27,687 bases of DNA from a virus: positions 1-27,687 of the IMG/VR virus record IMGVR_UViG_3300047333_000170; one strand, written 5' to 3'. The position numbers were made by a program, and so were the translations under genes. Below the pieces are notes generated by a model that saw only the letters and a list, made by a program, of their open reading frames with translations, ran no database searches and was not told the DNA's origin. Numbering within the stretch: the first letter of the stretch is position 1; the number at the start of each line of letters is the position of its first letter. Below, piece after piece: positions 13,358-21,732 of the stretch.

Positions 13358-14797
13358 ATGGTAACAGTCATTCAGCCACGCGACCTAGGTGGAGAATTTG
13401 GTTCTACTCTTGGTAAAGCTTTTTCTCAAGGTACTGAGTATGCTCTAAATCGCTCACGTTTACAGGAAGCTTTTGCAGATGCACAAAAAGTGCATAATGA
13501 TCCAAAGGCATCTCCAACGGATAAATATTTTGCTTCTCAGATTGCAGGTGCTGGCATACCTGGTTTTTCATCTGATTACAATCAAGCACTGCCTTTTCTT
13601 CAGCAACAACAGGCGCGAGAAGATGCGAGTAAGGTTCCTCCTCCTGTTAATGGCCAATCTCAGCAAAGAAATATTCAAAGTCAACAAAGTCAACAAAGTC
13701 AACAAAGTCAACCCATACAGGAACAATCACCTCAAGCTGTGGGTCAAATTCCTTCTGAGCAATCTCCTGTTTTCCAGCAACTTAAAAATTTGTATCAACC
13801 TCAAACTGAAATTATACCACCCGAAGTACAAAAAGATTACTTACAGGCCAGAGGATATATACCTAAAGTCTATTCGCCTCAAGAGATGCAATATGCGGAA
13901 CAAGATGCGTTACGAAAAGGCCTAGATCCAAACTTGATACGTCAACAAATGACCAACTATAACACAATGGCCCGACAAGAAGTGCAAGATTATGTTACGG
14001 GTCAGAATGCTTTAGAAAATCAGCGTAAAACATTACAAACACGAGATAAAGAATTTAGAGATTATTCCGCCGAAAGAATCCCTAATATCAATCCAGAAGA
14101 TAAATCAGGAGCATATAATCCTGATGATGAAATACTTTGGCAGCGTATAGGAAATCAATTTCGTACCGAACAAGATTATAATCAACGTTTTGCTCTAACG
14201 AAAAAAGAATTCGATAAACAAAAAGAATTTGAAAGTGATTTAGGTAAATATTCTCAAAAACTGATTTTTGGTCCTGAAAAAAACACTCTTGAAAATCTAA
14301 AAAATACAATAAGTCAAATGGTAAATGCAGGTCGTAGCGATAAACTTTATGAGATTTTACAAAGTAATGGTTATGCTCGTTCTCAAATCGATGAGTTTAT
14401 ATCTCCTATCTCACCTGAACAAACCAAATTTTTAGATAATTTTAAACTTCCTGAATTGATTGATCCTTTGTTAGATGAAGGTGAAAATGAAGCTACTATG
14501 GGTCCTAGATTAGAAAAATATAATCAAGCCATGAGTAAATTAGAGGATTCTATAGTAGATAATTTCAAACAAGGTACTTTTGACAAACTCAATCGATATA
14601 AGCCAGGTACAAGTTTTCTGGCTTTGCGTAGACATCTTCCAAATGTAGACTATTTAACCTATGATAGACTTATTAATAAACTTATAGATGAAAAAAGAAT
14701 ACAACCCGATGATACACAAAGAAAGCAATTGCCTTTACTTCTTAGACCTCAAACTCAACCTTTATATACATTAATACCCTTTACTAACCCTGTGTAA
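13358..14797 (+). CDS. Putative internal virion (ejection) protein, Gln-rich
   Basis: 479 residues, with AAGGGG before the ATG. After GGEFGSTLGKAFSQGTEYAL comes a Gln/Ser/Pro-rich part (residues 85-155) that contains a fourfold SQQ repeat, encoded by the 9-bp tandem repeat at 13676. From about residue 170 the chain is charged and helical (LENQRKTLQTRDKEFRDYSAER, then FALTKKEFDKQKEFESDLGKYSQKL). Long, helical, Gln-rich proteins of this sort are common among podovirus ejection proteins. No lysozyme or transglycosylase motif was seen. Confidence 0.5.
   Translation: MVTVIQPRDLGGEFGSTLGKAFSQGTEYALNRSRLQEAFADAQKVHNDPKASPTDKYFASQIAGAGIPGFSSDYNQALPFLQQQQAREDASKVPPPVNGQSQQRNIQSQQSQQSQQSQPIQEQSPQAVGQIPSEQSPVFQQLKNLYQPQTEIIPPEVQKDYLQARGYIPKVYSPQEMQYAEQDALRKGLDPNLIRQQMTNYNTMARQEVQDYVTGQNALENQRKTLQTRDKEFRDYSAERIPNINPEDKSGAYNPDDEILWQRIGNQFRTEQDYNQRFALTKKEFDKQKEFESDLGKYSQKLIFGPEKNTLENLKNTISQMVNAGRSDKLYEILQSNGYARSQIDEFISPISPEQTKFLDNFKLPELIDPLLDEGENEATMGPRLEKYNQAMSKLEDSIVDNFKQGTFDKLNRYKPGTSFLALRRHLPNVDYLTYDRLINKLIDEKRIQPDDTQRKQLPLLLRPQTQPLYTLIPFTNPV
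13676..13711 (+). repeat. Tandem repeat, four copies of a 9-bp unit
   Basis: CAAAGTCAA occurs four times back to back inside the Gln-rich ejection gene and encodes SQQ repeats. The unit is a multiple of three, so copy-number change would keep the reading frame and only change linker length. Confidence 0.9.
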
Positions 14798-14799
14798 TT

Positions 14800-16440
14800 A
14801 TGCTTCAAGATGGAATAGATCTCAATCAAGGATTAGAAGGCGGTTATACCGCTGAAGAGATACTAAATTATTTAGCATCTCATTTTCCTAAGCTATCAAG
14901 TAAGATACAATCTGCTATCGCGGGGGGATATACTGCTAGAGATATTCTTCAATATATTAATGGTGTGGATACTAAATCATTAAAAAGATACAAGGGTAAA
15001 CCTAAAGAAAGAGTGGATATACCTTTTAAAGATGATGCAAATAAGTTTAATCCTTATCTACAAGGTCAAAAAAAATACGAAGAGTATCAAAAGAATAATC
15101 CCGTAAACAAGTTTGTAGAGAAATTACCTAGTAATCTTGCGGATATTGCAATAACTGCTGCGTCGTATTATGGATTATCTAAACTTGCTAAAGAAATTCC
15201 CGCTTTATTAAACAATCCAACCTTTAAAAACATATTGTCACAAGCACAGAAAATAGCTGGTTTAAATCCAGGTGAAGAAAACCGAAGACAAGCTGAGGAA
15301 CCTACATTAGAAGGTGATGCACAGACACCACAAACCAACACAGCAGCCACAGCACAAACACAGCCCCCACAACCACAAGCGCCATCACAAACGGATTCTC
15401 TTGACTCATCTAATCCTCCCATTCAAAGCCCAATTGGCGCACGAGTCGCCCAAAATACCGGTATCCCCACTGAAACGTTAGCCACACAAACCCAAGCCAT
15501 GCCGAAAACACCAGAAATACAACCGACATCCCAAACGCCCACACCAACAGCTCAACAAACACAGCCCCCAAAGGATACCTCCAATCTTTCTCAAATTATT
15601 GATAATCTGGGTATTGGTGACAAGGTAAAAGAACTCGCACAATCTGAATTAAACCATACTCCAGAAGAAATCGCAGCTATTATCCGCAGTCCTCAGTTGA
15701 ATGCTGGTAAGAAGATAAAAAACCAAGTAGGCTTAAGTCCAGGTTCAATCAAAAAACTTAAAAAATTACCACACGAACAACTTGTAGACGCCGTAAAATC
15801 TTACATGGATAAAAACAACTTAAGACCAGATAAAACACTAAATAACGCAATAGGAAATCATACTTCCGAAATCATGACCAAGAATGGAGATATCAAAGAA
15901 GTCGAATCCCAAAAAGGTCCAGTTTTAAAGACAAAAGATGGTAAATATCTAAATGAAAATGAAGTTTCAAAACCTCCCGAAGATCTGGAAGATGCAGTAA
16001 GATATATTTATGATTCTATACCAGAAAGCGAAAAGTCTACAGCTTTTGAAGGCGCATTAAGAATAAATCTTCCTGGTAAAGGCGATCATTCTTTTACCTT
16101 AGTTCAATTCTGGGATGGTAAAGTTGGATGGTATTTCGATGTACCTGAAAATATATATAATGACATCGTAACAGGAAAATATGAACCAAAAACTCAAGGT
16201 AAAACAGGTATAGGTGAATATAAACCTGGTGTTATTGATAGTCGCGGTGCTGGATTTTCAAAAGAAATAAGGCAAAACCCTTTTTATTCTAAAGCCAATA
16301 AAAATATCACCTGGGGTTATGCAGATAATACTTATAAAGCTCAGAAAATGATTCAACCTATTTTACATAAACTATCTAAAGAGGAATACGATGAAGAAGG
16401 AAACCTCATCATTAAGAAGCCAAGATCAACAAAAGGTTAA
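14800..16440 (+). CDS. Putative internal virion protein with C-terminal KTSC-like domain
   Basis: A 546-residue protein starting two bases after the previous stop. Near the N-terminus are two repeats of GGYTAxxIL (residues 14-22 and 43-51), a possible duplicated short helix. Residues 160-270 are a Pro/Gln/Thr linker. From about residue 390 comes a folded part: LEDAVRYIYDSIPESEKSTAF, LRINLPGKGDHSFTLVQFWDGK, GWYFDVPENIYNDIVTGKYEP, then GVIDSRGAGFSKEI and NKNITWGYADNTY. The pattern of strands with VPxxxY and a G-rich turn resembles KTSC-type domains. It may act on or cross the cell envelope during ejection; this is inference. Confidence 0.5.
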   Translation: MLQDGIDLNQGLEGGYTAEEILNYLASHFPKLSSKIQSAIAGGYTARDILQYINGVDTKSLKRYKGKPKERVDIPFKDDANKFNPYLQGQKKYEEYQKNNPVNKFVEKLPSNLADIAITAASYYGLSKLAKEIPALLNNPTFKNILSQAQKIAGLNPGEENRRQAEEPTLEGDAQTPQTNTAATAQTQPPQPQAPSQTDSLDSSNPPIQSPIGARVAQNTGIPTETLATQTQAMPKTPEIQPTSQTPTPTAQQTQPPKDTSNLSQIIDNLGIGDKVKELAQSELNHTPEEIAAIIRSPQLNAGKKIKNQVGLSPGSIKKLKKLPHEQLVDAVKSYMDKNNLRPDKTLNNAIGNHTSEIMTKNGDIKEVESQKGPVLKTKDGKYLNENEVSKPPEDLEDAVRYIYDSIPESEKSTAFEGALRINLPGKGDHSFTLVQFWDGKVGWYFDVPENIYNDIVTGKYEPKTQGKTGIGEYKPGVIDSRGAGFSKEIRQNPFYSKANKNITWGYADNTYKAQKMIQPILHKLSKEEYDEEGNLIIKKPRSTKG

Positions 16441-16519
16441 ACAAGCTCTCGAAGCTCTTAACTGGCTCACCCATGGTTTAAAAAAGTCACGCAAAAAGTC
16501 TTCTGCAAAAAAGTCTTAA
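16391..16519 (+). CDS. Small Lys/Ser-rich protein, 42 residues
   Basis: A 42-codon frame that starts inside the end of the previous gene in another frame (GAGGAATACG precedes the ATG) and finishes shortly before the terminator. It has one helix (QQKVKQALEALNWLTHGL) and a basic tail (KKSRKKSSAKKS). The overlap, the ribosome site and the basic tail, like that of other small genes here, favour a real gene, but no family is known. Confidence 0.5.
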   Translation: MKKETSSLRSQDQQKVKQALEALNWLTHGLKKSRKKSSAKKS

Positions 16520-16573
16520 ACGCTATTGTCCAAATCGAATAGTTTCTTCATATCTATTCCTTTGTTTGATATT

Positions 16574-16600
16574 ACCCCGATGTAGATTCGGGGTTTTTTA
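16574..16600 (+). terminator. Rho-independent terminator
   Basis: CCCCGA (16575-16580) pairs with TCGGGG (16588-16593) around a 7-base loop and is followed by six T. It ends the operon that runs from the scaffold to the ejection genes and separates it from the tail-fibre genes. Confidence 0.9.
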
Positions 16601-16667
16601 TTGCATTTTTCTGTTAAGTTAAAATTTTAATTGATATGTTCGACTTAAAAAGCAACCCAGGTTTTTT

Positions 16668-17228
16668 ATGTCGGCAAAAAATCCAGTTCCACAGACACAG
16701 GCTTATGAGGGCGTAAGAGCATCAACGCCACCGAACTTTGTTTCTGGAAAAATAGTTCCCAATACTTCCCAGTTTAAAAACACCAAAGTCGGTGATATGG
16801 AAGTTAATTCTCTAACTAACAATACCTATCAACTAGGTGGTATTGCAGGGGGAGTCGCTTCATGGTATCTCGTCTCAGGTCCAGCAGGTAACGGCGCACC
16901 AGTCAATGTAACCGCAACATCTCAAGCGATAGTTGCTGGTAATCAATATATCTCTGCAAACGCAGCTCTTTCCACTTTCACTCTACCTCTCACAGCTAAC
17001 GTAGGGGATGCTTTTGCAATCGTCGGTAAAGGCGCAGGCTTCTGGACTATACACCAGAATGCCGGTCAATCAATTGTGTTGAATGCTGCAACTACAACGT
17101 CGGGTACTGGTGGGTCAATCACTTCCACACAGGCAGGTAACTGCATTAACTTAGTTTGCACAACTGCGAACACAGTTTTCACAGTAACTAACATATCCGG
17201 CGCACAGTCTGCCTACACCATTGTTTAA
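16668..17228 (+). CDS. Putative tail fibre/spike subunit, 186 residues
   Basis: First gene after the terminator. It begins MSAKNPVPQTQAYEGVRAS; the body is beta-rich with ISANAALSTFTLPLTANVGDAFAIVGKGAGFWTIHQNAGQSIVLN, a repeating short-strand pattern typical of phage fibre or spike domains. Cys residues appear in GNCINLVCTTANTV near the end. No catalytic motif. Ribosome site weak (CAGG). It is probably an adaptor or a small fibre for the longer glycine-rich proteins that follow. Confidence 0.5.
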   Translation: MSAKNPVPQTQAYEGVRASTPPNFVSGKIVPNTSQFKNTKVGDMEVNSLTNNTYQLGGIAGGVASWYLVSGPAGNGAPVNVTATSQAIVAGNQYISANAALSTFTLPLTANVGDAFAIVGKGAGFWTIHQNAGQSIVLNAATTTSGTGGSITSTQAGNCINLVCTTANTVFTVTNISGAQSAYTIV

Positions 17229-17236
17229 GGAGGATT

Positions 17237-17557
17237 ATGTCTAATCTTAATAGACCTCCCTTAGTAAGAGACTACAATCAGTTACCTATTCCACAAACTT
17301 ATACAGAACTGGCATTTCAAGGTGACTACACAGGAACTAATCTAATCCATAAAGGATTAGCTCTTCCAGGTACCTCCACGAGCTCTCCAGGATGGCAAAT
17401 AGCTCTACTTACTTACGATGGCTCCAATAATTTACTATCTATTACATGGCCTTTAGCTGTGGGGACCACTCCTACAACATCTCCTTCAACTATAGGTCAT
17501 GCTTCAACTGAATTTATATTCACTTGGGCAAATAGAGCTACATATACGTATCAATAA
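17237..17557 (+). CDS. Tail-region protein, 106 residues
   Basis: Starts after AAGGAGG. N-terminus MSNLNRPPLVRDYNQLPIP, then LAFQGDYTGTNLIHKGLALPG and a C-terminal beta-rich stretch (WQIALLTYDGSNNLLSITW). Small conserved-looking proteins of this style sit between fibre genes in many podovirus genomes. No function can be assigned beyond this context. Confidence 0.55.
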   Translation: MSNLNRPPLVRDYNQLPIPQTYTELAFQGDYTGTNLIHKGLALPGTSTSSPGWQIALLTYDGSNNLLSITWPLAVGTTPTTSPSTIGHASTEFIFTWANRATYTYQ

Positions 17558-17565
17558 GGATTTCT

Positions 17566-19299
17566 ATGTCGTTTGTTTATAATCCGATAACGGGCGTCTT
17601 GGATAAGTCAAATGGTGGTGGTGGAGGGGGTCCGACAACCAATCCTGTAACACCCGCTCAAGGTGGGACTGGAACAGCAACTCCAACAGCACACGGAGTG
17701 GCAGTAGCTGAAGGTGCTTCAACTCCTTTCAACTTTGTTGTAGGTGCTACCACAGGTCAAATATTTCAAGCCAATAGTGGCGCAGACCCTACTTTTAGTA
17801 CGTCAACATATCCTTCCACCAACGCAGCGGGCGATCTTATTTATGGTTCTGCAACGGATGTATATTCTAATCTACCTATAGGCTCAACAAATCAAATTTT
17901 AACTGTTATAGCTGGTTTACCATCCTGGCAAGCTGCCCCAGCTTCAGGCATAACAGGTACAACTACATTATATGCTGTTATTGTTGGTAATGGTGCTAGT
18001 TCTGTTGCCTCTGTTGGTCCAAGTGCTACAGCAGGACAAGTTTTGCAATCAGGTGGATCATCTGCCAATCCTTCATATAGTACGGCTGCATATCCATCTA
18101 CTGCTGGAACGTCAGGAACTTTACTAACTTCTAATGGCACAAATATTGTAAATACGACCTCAACTTATCCTGCAACAAATGCTATTAATACCCTTCTATA
18201 TGCATCAAGTGCTAATGTGATGGGTGCCCTTGCCACAGCAGATAACGGCGTATTAATTACTTCAGCAACTGGTGTACCTTCATGGCTTGCCGATGGAACA
18301 ACGGGACAAGTATTAACCGCTACGACAGGCAGCCCGCCAGCCTGGGCAGCAGCTTCAGGCATAACAGGTACTACCACTTTACATGATGTCATCATAGGCA
18401 ATGGGACTAATAGTGTTGTTTCTGTAGGTCCTGGCACAGCAAATCAAGTTTTGTTATCGGGTGGAGCGTCAGCCAACCCAGCTTATTCAACCGCGACCTA
18501 TCCTGGAACTGCGGTTATAGGCGAATTAATGATTGCTACGGCTGCTAATGCTTTTGGCCAATTAGCTCTGGGTACAGCAAATCAATTGATAGGCATTAAT
18601 TCGGCTGGCACATCGGTTACTAACATAACTCCAACAATCAATATTCAATCATTTACGACTGCTGCCACATCAACTTATACGCCCTCGGTTGGAATGGTGA
18701 CATGCATCATTGAAATCGTTGGTGGTGGGGGCGGAGCAGGCTCTAGTTCCACTTGTGGCTCTACAACCTCAAGTTGCGGTTCTGGTGGTGGTGGTGGCAC
18801 CTATGCTCGTGCTATCGCAACGGCTGCCAATATCGGCGCAAGTCAAACTATAACGATTCCTGCTGCTGCAAGCGGTGGCGCTGCTGGCAATAATCCTGGT
18901 AATGCAGGTGGTACGGTTTCAGTTGGCACACTTTTAACGGCGACAGGCGGAGGAGGTGGTAACGGTCAAGGTGCAAACGCAACTTTGAGTATTGCTACGG
19001 GTGGCACTGGTGGGTCGACAGTAGGTGGCTCTCTTACCTCTATTAAGATCGCTGGTAGTTCAGGAGGAATTGCAATGTCCAGTGGGATTGTGAACGCGCT
19101 TGCGGGCTACGGCGGTGCGTCTTTCCTAGGTGGTAGTGCCACTCCAGCTAACAACGGAGGAGGTTCTAACCCAGGCAACCCAGGACAAAACTTCGGTGGC
19201 GGTGGCTCAGGTGCTTGTAGCTCTGGTTCCTCGGGTACTCAGCAAGCCGGAGGTAATGGAAGTGTCGGCGCCGTATTTATAACAGAATTCATTTATTAA
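17566..19299 (+). CDS. Glycine-rich tail fibre/adhesin A
   Basis: 577 residues. A short N-terminal piece (SFVYNPITGVLDKSNGGGGGG) leads into repeats rich in Gly, Ser, Thr and Ala. One unit, ASGITGTTTL...VIxGNGxxSVxSVGP...SANPxYSTxxYP, occurs twice (from about residues 126 and 263). The C-terminal domain (about 358-577) starts NIQSFTTAATSTYTPSVGMVTCIIEIVGGGGG and continues with glycine-rich runs (GGTGGST, GGGSNPGNPG) to VFITEFIY. That domain fits the glycine-rich receptor-binding type of phage tail fibres. It would be the part that meets the host surface. The same domain ends the next gene. Confidence 0.65.
   Translation: MSFVYNPITGVLDKSNGGGGGGPTTNPVTPAQGGTGTATPTAHGVAVAEGASTPFNFVVGATTGQIFQANSGADPTFSTSTYPSTNAAGDLIYGSATDVYSNLPIGSTNQILTVIAGLPSWQAAPASGITGTTTLYAVIVGNGASSVASVGPSATAGQVLQSGGSSANPSYSTAAYPSTAGTSGTLLTSNGTNIVNTTSTYPATNAINTLLYASSANVMGALATADNGVLITSATGVPSWLADGTTGQVLTATTGSPPAWAAASGITGTTTLHDVIIGNGTNSVVSVGPGTANQVLLSGGASANPAYSTATYPGTAVIGELMIATAANAFGQLALGTANQLIGINSAGTSVTNITPTINIQSFTTAATSTYTPSVGMVTCIIEIVGGGGGAGSSSTCGSTTSSCGSGGGGGTYARAIATAANIGASQTITIPAAASGGAAGNNPGNAGGTVSVGTLLTATGGGGGNGQGANATLSIATGGTGGSTVGGSLTSIKIAGSSGGIAMSSGIVNALAGYGGASFLGGSATPANNGGGSNPGNPGQNFGGGGSGACSSGSSGTQQAGGNGSVGAVFITEFIY
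17941..18371 (+). repeat. In-frame 20-bp direct repeat in the fibre gene
   Basis: GCTTCAGGCATAACAGGTAC occurs identically at 17941-17960 and 18352-18371, 411 bp (137 codons) apart. Each copy begins the ASGITGTTTL unit of the fibre protein. Identical sequence at this spacing could recombine and delete or gain a whole repeat unit without breaking the frame. Confidence 0.8.
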
Positions 19300-19311
19300 A
19301 AAGGTCAACAT

Positions 19312-20943
19312 ATGTCAACGGGATTGCCTCCAGTACAAACAAACCCATTAGGTTATACAGGTCCAGTAATGTATCAGGTTGCTATTGTCAACAACCCTGG
19401 TGCACCTACACCCAATGATTTTAGGTTTCCTCTTGGTACAGAATGGCGAAACTCTTCTGGAGGTCCTTTAGTTACCGACATGAAAGGTGATATTTGGAAA
19501 TTTAGTAATACTATTGGTGCATCTAATAACTCAGGTGGTCAGACAGCTACTTGGTTGAAAATCACTGGTACTAATGGACCACTTCTTCAAATCAATACGC
19601 CTGATCATCCAGCAGGACCGAACGCAACTCCGACCTCTGCGGGTATACTCTCATTTACCTCAACTGGTGGTACGGTAACGATCACCCAATCAGGTTTCCC
19701 AAACTCACACACTATCAACTTTGAATCTAGTGCTTCTCCACCTTCAACTTTACAGACGTTATCCGGTGATACAGGCGTCCAGCAAAGTCCGATGGGCAAC
19801 AACATAGCTATACATTCTACTTTTACGGCAACTATTGGAGCCGTTCCCGTTGCAGTCGCAGGACCTACGAATAATGCATTACTCACTATCACCTTACAGG
19901 GTGCAGGAACAGCAGCAACATCCGCCACAATGACAGCAGCAGGTTTAGCATATTTCAACGCAGCGCAATTTACGTCATCCGGTGGTTTCATATCTTTAAT
20001 AGGTGGTTCAACTCCACCTACCCTCGGCCTCATGGTTGATAATGCGTCCGGTGCCGGCGTCAATCCTGTTATCCCCAATAGTTCAGGTATAATAACTCTT
20101 ACATCCGATACGACACTTACCGCTGGCACGCTACTTAATGGAATCAGAACGGACACCACTTCAGCTAACACAGCTAAGATACAGCTTCAATATGCGGGGG
20201 CTAATGCATCGGCAACAGCTAGCAACTATGGTATATCCCAATATAATAGTTCCCAGTTTACCGTCGTTAATGGGTTTGTGTCATTAACCGGCTCAGGTTC
20301 TGGCTTTACATCCATAAACATTCAAACATTTAACGCGACTGGCGTATATACACCATCGGTTGGAATGGCCTATTGTATAATAGAAGCAATCGGTGGAGGG
20401 GGTGGAGGTGGCGGTTCCGCTGCTTGCTCATCATCTCAATGTGCTGCCGGAGGAGCCGGAGCAGGTGGATCTTATGGAAGAAGTGTATTTTCAGCAGCGA
20501 CAATAGGGGCAAGTCAGACAGTTACAATTGGTGCTCGTGGTATGGGAGGTAACGGTAACACCGCAGGTACAGCGGGTGGCAATACTTCCGTTGGAGCGCT
20601 TATTACATCCAATGGAGGCGGAGGAGGAGCAGGAGGCCCAGCGAGTTCCACGGCAACTATTTCGGCTCCTGGTTTGGGGGGAACAAGTACAGGTACCATA
20701 GGCTTTGCCGGAGTACAAGGTTTAAATGGTATTATTCTTCCTACAATAAATTATGCGTTAGGTGGTCAGGGAGGATATTCGATAGGCGGAGGACCTGGAC
20801 AACCTGTATTTCCTGGGGGCGGTGGAGTTGGTCTTACATTTGGTTCTGGTGGTGCTGGTGCTACAACACTTAATTCCGGTTCAGCAGCTACCGGAGGTAA
20901 TGCACAAGCCGGAGTCGTTTATATAACCGAATTTATAGGGTAA
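19312..20943 (+). CDS. Glycine-rich tail fibre/adhesin B
   Basis: 543 residues, preceded by AAAAGGTC. The N-terminal half differs from fibre A (SGGPLVTDMKGDIWKFSNTIGASNNSGG, QTLSGDTGVQQSPMGNNIAIHSTF). The C-terminal domain (about 336-543) is a paralogue of that in A: NIQTFNATGVYTPSVGMAYCIIEAIGGGGGGGG, then GAGAGGSYGRSVFSAATIGASQTVTIGA and an end reading GVVYITEFIG. Two adjacent fibres with a shared receptor-facing end and different stems suggest a bipartite or alternative receptor-binding set. Confidence 0.65.
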   Translation: MSTGLPPVQTNPLGYTGPVMYQVAIVNNPGAPTPNDFRFPLGTEWRNSSGGPLVTDMKGDIWKFSNTIGASNNSGGQTATWLKITGTNGPLLQINTPDHPAGPNATPTSAGILSFTSTGGTVTITQSGFPNSHTINFESSASPPSTLQTLSGDTGVQQSPMGNNIAIHSTFTATIGAVPVAVAGPTNNALLTITLQGAGTAATSATMTAAGLAYFNAAQFTSSGGFISLIGGSTPPTLGLMVDNASGAGVNPVIPNSSGIITLTSDTTLTAGTLLNGIRTDTTSANTAKIQLQYAGANASATASNYGISQYNSSQFTVVNGFVSLTGSGSGFTSINIQTFNATGVYTPSVGMAYCIIEAIGGGGGGGGSAACSSSQCAAGGAGAGGSYGRSVFSAATIGASQTVTIGARGMGGNGNTAGTAGGNTSVGALITSNGGGGGAGGPASSTATISAPGLGGTSTGTIGFAGVQGLNGIILPTINYALGGQGGYSIGGGPGQPVFPGGGGVGLTFGSGGAGATTLNSGSAATGGNAQAGVVYITEFIG

Positions 20944-20946
20944 AAT

Positions 20947-21078
20947 ATGCCATTAAAATCAGGTAAGAGTAAAAAAGTGATCTCAGATAATATAGCTACA
21001 GAGCGCAGATCGGGACGCCCTGAGAAGCAAAGTATTGCCATCGCATTCTCAAAGGCAAAAAAAACTCGTAAAAAATAG
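20947..21078 (+). CDS. Small Lys-rich protein, 43 residues, 3' end apparently replaced
   Basis: Reads MPLKSGKSKKVISDNIATER followed by RSGRPEKQSIAIAFSKAKKTRKK and stop. MPLKxGxSKKxISxNI and KQxIAIAxSKA are the hallmarks of a small, widespread phage protein of unknown function. The present end, FSKAKKTRKK, is followed 600 bp on, after the HNH gene, by a second, unused version (FSKAGKFKKKKK, 21678-21716) in a frame with its own TAA. The present end may thus have come with the HNH element. Close behind the fibre gene's stop. Confidence 0.7.
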   Translation: MPLKSGKSKKVISDNIATERRSGRPEKQSIAIAFSKAKKTRKK

Positions 21079-21115
21079 GCGGTTTACTTTATACTGCTTG
21101 TAAAAAGAGTGTAAT

Positions 21116-21676
21116 ATGCCTAGTGGAGTTTATGAAAGAGATTTGAAAAAATGTAAAACAATTTTTGAGAAAGGTCGAACACCTCATAATAAAGGTAAAG
21201 AAACTGAAAAAAAACTAAAGAAACTCGAAAAATTTAAACTTGGATTGCCTATAGAATGCAAAATACATGGAGAACATACTAATTGGAGAATGCATAGTAG
21301 TAATAATGTTCAGTGTAGAAAATGTGCTGCTCGATGGCAAATGGAAATGAAAAAAAGAGATCCATTGAGATTTTTATATAGGGATGCTAGACGGCACGCC
21401 AAAAAGCAAAGCAGAGAATTTAAAATTACTATAGAAGATTTAAAAAATTTAATGATAATTCAGGAAAATAAATGTGCATTGTCAGGAATTAAGTTTGATG
21501 AAAATAATCTTCCTTCTCTGGATAGAATAGACTCAAAAATTGGATATGTGAAAGAAAATATACAATTAGTTTTAATAAAAATAAATCGAATGAAAAGTGA
21601 TTTTGAATCAAATGAATTTTTGGAAATATGTAAAGATATATATAGATACTCAATTAGAAAATCTATAAATACTTGA
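21116..21676 (+). CDS. HNH homing endonuclease
   Basis: 186 residues. The N-terminus MPSGVYERDLKKC...RTPHNKGK (residues 1-28) has the short basic shape of NUMOD-type DNA-binding segments. C48-x2-H51 and C67-x2-C70 may form a zinc ribbon. The C-terminal part has ENKCALSGIKFDENNLPSLDRID (117-139), then GYVKENIQLVLIKINRMKSDF, the HNH-type fold of phage homing endonucleases, with C120, D136/R137 and N157 as candidate key positions. No group I core surrounds it. TATACT (21091-21096) lies 20 bp before the ATG. The gene is clearly more AT-rich than its neighbours, as expected for an invader. Confidence 0.8.
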   Translation: MPSGVYERDLKKCKTIFEKGRTPHNKGKETEKKLKKLEKFKLGLPIECKIHGEHTNWRMHSSNNVQCRKCAARWQMEMKKRDPLRFLYRDARRHAKKQSREFKITIEDLKNLMIIQENKCALSGIKFDENNLPSLDRIDSKIGYVKENIQLVLIKINRMKSDFESNEFLEICKDIYRYSIRKSINT

Positions 21677-21716
21677 TTTTTCAAAAGCTGGTAAATTCAA
21701 AAAGAAAAAGAAATAA
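21677..21716 (+). pseudogene. Left-over 3' end of the small Lys-rich gene
   Basis: Directly after the HNH stop, the codons from 21678 read FSKAGKFKKKKK and end in TAA (21714-21716). They line up with FSKAKKTRKK at the end of the 20947 gene. No start codon belongs to this piece. It looks like the original tail of that gene, cut off when the HNH element came in with a substitute tail. Confidence 0.6.
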
Positions 21717-21732
21717 TGTAAAGCAGATTTAC

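Noticed and set aside
13473-13925. Plus-strand frame overlapping the Gln-rich ejection gene
   Set aside because: It contains the KVN repeat that is only the frame-shifted reading of the 9-bp array; no ribosome site and poor composition.
19605-20171. Long minus-strand frame (188 codons) inside fibre B
   Set aside because: It is an antisense frame favoured by the repetitive GC-richer codons of the fibre gene, with no ribosome site and low-complexity Val/Pro sequence.
16668-20943. Diversity-generating retroelement targeting the fibres
   Set aside because: No reverse transcriptase gene and no template repeat with A-specific differences were seen in the window.
21079-21732. Second group I intron around the HNH gene
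   Set aside because: Only 37 bases precede the HNH gene and the tail scar follows its stop at once; there is no room for P3-P8 and no P7-like pair was found.
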